Shown: in pieces, positions 63,645 through 64,000 of the stretch
Layout: every line of letters begins with the position of its first letter
Numbering within the stretch: position 1 is the first letter of the stretch
Source of the DNA: Picochlorum sp. 'celeri'
Lineage: Eukaryota; Chlorophyta; Trebouxiophyceae
Assembly: GCA_010909725.1 (NCBI GenBank)
Contig: JAACMV010000003.1
Coordinates: 124,001-188,000, forward strand
Length of the DNA stretch: 64,000 nt
Direction of reading: 5' to 3'
Translations under genes and position numbers: made by a program
Notes under the pieces: generated by a model
The model's database searches: none
What the model was told of the DNA's origin: nothing
What the model saw: the letters and a program-made list of their open reading frames with translations, nothing else

Positions 63645-63846
63645 AATGCCTGTTCTATACAACAATATATATCAATTAAAGTACAATGAATGACACCTGG
63701 CATAGGGTTTGTGCAGAATCATACACTCTTCAGCGCTGAAAGATCCAATTGATTTATTGTCCTATTCAAGGAATATCTGAACAGTCTCTTGATGAATGCA
63801 GCAATATACCACTTTGTTTTCATATATTTAATGCAATATAACAACA

Positions 63847-64000
63847 ATGAAGAAGCGAAAGCTGGAGGATACCGCCGATGAGGCACCCACGACGAGCATG
63901 CCAACGAATGCAGCAACACGCGTGTCGAATATTGGGGCAAAGACGAGCCATATTAAGAATAAAATGGTACGATCTCAGAAATATCATGCATTGAAGTACG
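63847..64000 (+). CDS. RPF1: Probable ribosome production factor 1 (Brix family), 5' fragment cut by window edge
   Basis: An ATG at 63847 opens a frame that runs off the right end. The 51 visible residues begin MKKRKLEDTADEAPTTSM and end HIKNKMVRSQKYHALKY. The IKNK-x-x-R-x-x-x-[YF]-x-x-[LW]-K pattern is the conserved N-terminal block of RPF1, which acts in 60S subunit assembly in the nucleolus. The Brix domain itself lies outside the window, so the call is provisional. It is divergent from the VWA gene with about 200 bp between starts. Confidence 0.55.
   Translation, partial: MKKRKLEDTADEAPTTSMPTNAATRVSNIGAKTSHIKNKMVRSQKYHALKY

Overview
This is a compact eukaryotic nuclear segment, most likely from a unicellular green alga with a primary plastid. 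Plastocyanin (54698-55406) and plastid ribosomal protein L11 (9456-10217) carry chloroplast-type presequences with no preceding ER signal, and phosphoglycolate phosphatase (59655-60713) and a TGD3-type ABC ATPase (32373-33505) have N-terminal extensions of the same kind. That argues against a secondary plastid. About 36 genes lie in 64 kb, with spacers often under 300 bp and genes on both strands. Introns are few, mostly 65-360 nt and often near the 5' end, with GTACGT/GTATGT-type donors and YGCAG acceptors. I could not fix the genus. No tRNA, rRNA, transposon, CRISPR or prokaryote-style operon was seen.

Layout. 1-5 kb: the 5' end of an ABCF3/GCN20-like gene, complex I NDUFS5, COMPASS subunit RBBP5/SWD1 and a secreted Cys-repeat protein. 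5-16 kb: a PTEN-like/C2/FH1/FH2 formin with a 108-bp minisatellite, plastid L11, a NELF-A-like transcription factor, D-2-hydroxyglutarate dehydrogenase and an oxysterol-binding protein. 16-28 kb: a SnoaL-like gene with a 4-bp frameshifting duplication, splicing factor CWC2, WDR11, TRAPPC1, JMJD5/KDM8, an SH3BGRL-like protein, a nucleotide-sugar transporter and an RlmN-type radical SAM methylase. 28-34 kb: a methyltransferase-GT8 fusion, tRNA isopentenyltransferase, TGD3 and HVA22/REEP. 34-42 kb: a TARBP1/TRM3-like tRNA methyltransferase whose frame is broken many times, a winged-helix-like protein and a frameshifted orphan. 42-47 kb: secreted and tetraspan proteins, a CCA/poly(A) nucleotidyltransferase and a GNAT protein. 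47-64 kb: USP48/UBP26, R3H-SUZ protein, TTC1, plastocyanin, V-ATPase subunit d, a tetraspan protein, LSM3, phosphoglycolate phosphatase, an isochorismatase-like hydrolase, a ViaA-like VWA protein and the start of a probable RPF1 gene.

There is no single pathway locus. Loose themes are transcription and chromatin (RBBP5, NELF-A-like, KDM8, USP48, GNAT), RNA processing and translation (CWC2, LSM3, IPT, RlmN, TARBP1-like, CCA enzyme, L11, RPF1), and membrane traffic or lipid transfer (WDR11, TRAPPC1, ORP, TGD3, HVA22, V-ATPase d). The most unexpected gene is the NELF-A-like ORF, since NELF is generally regarded as absent from plants.
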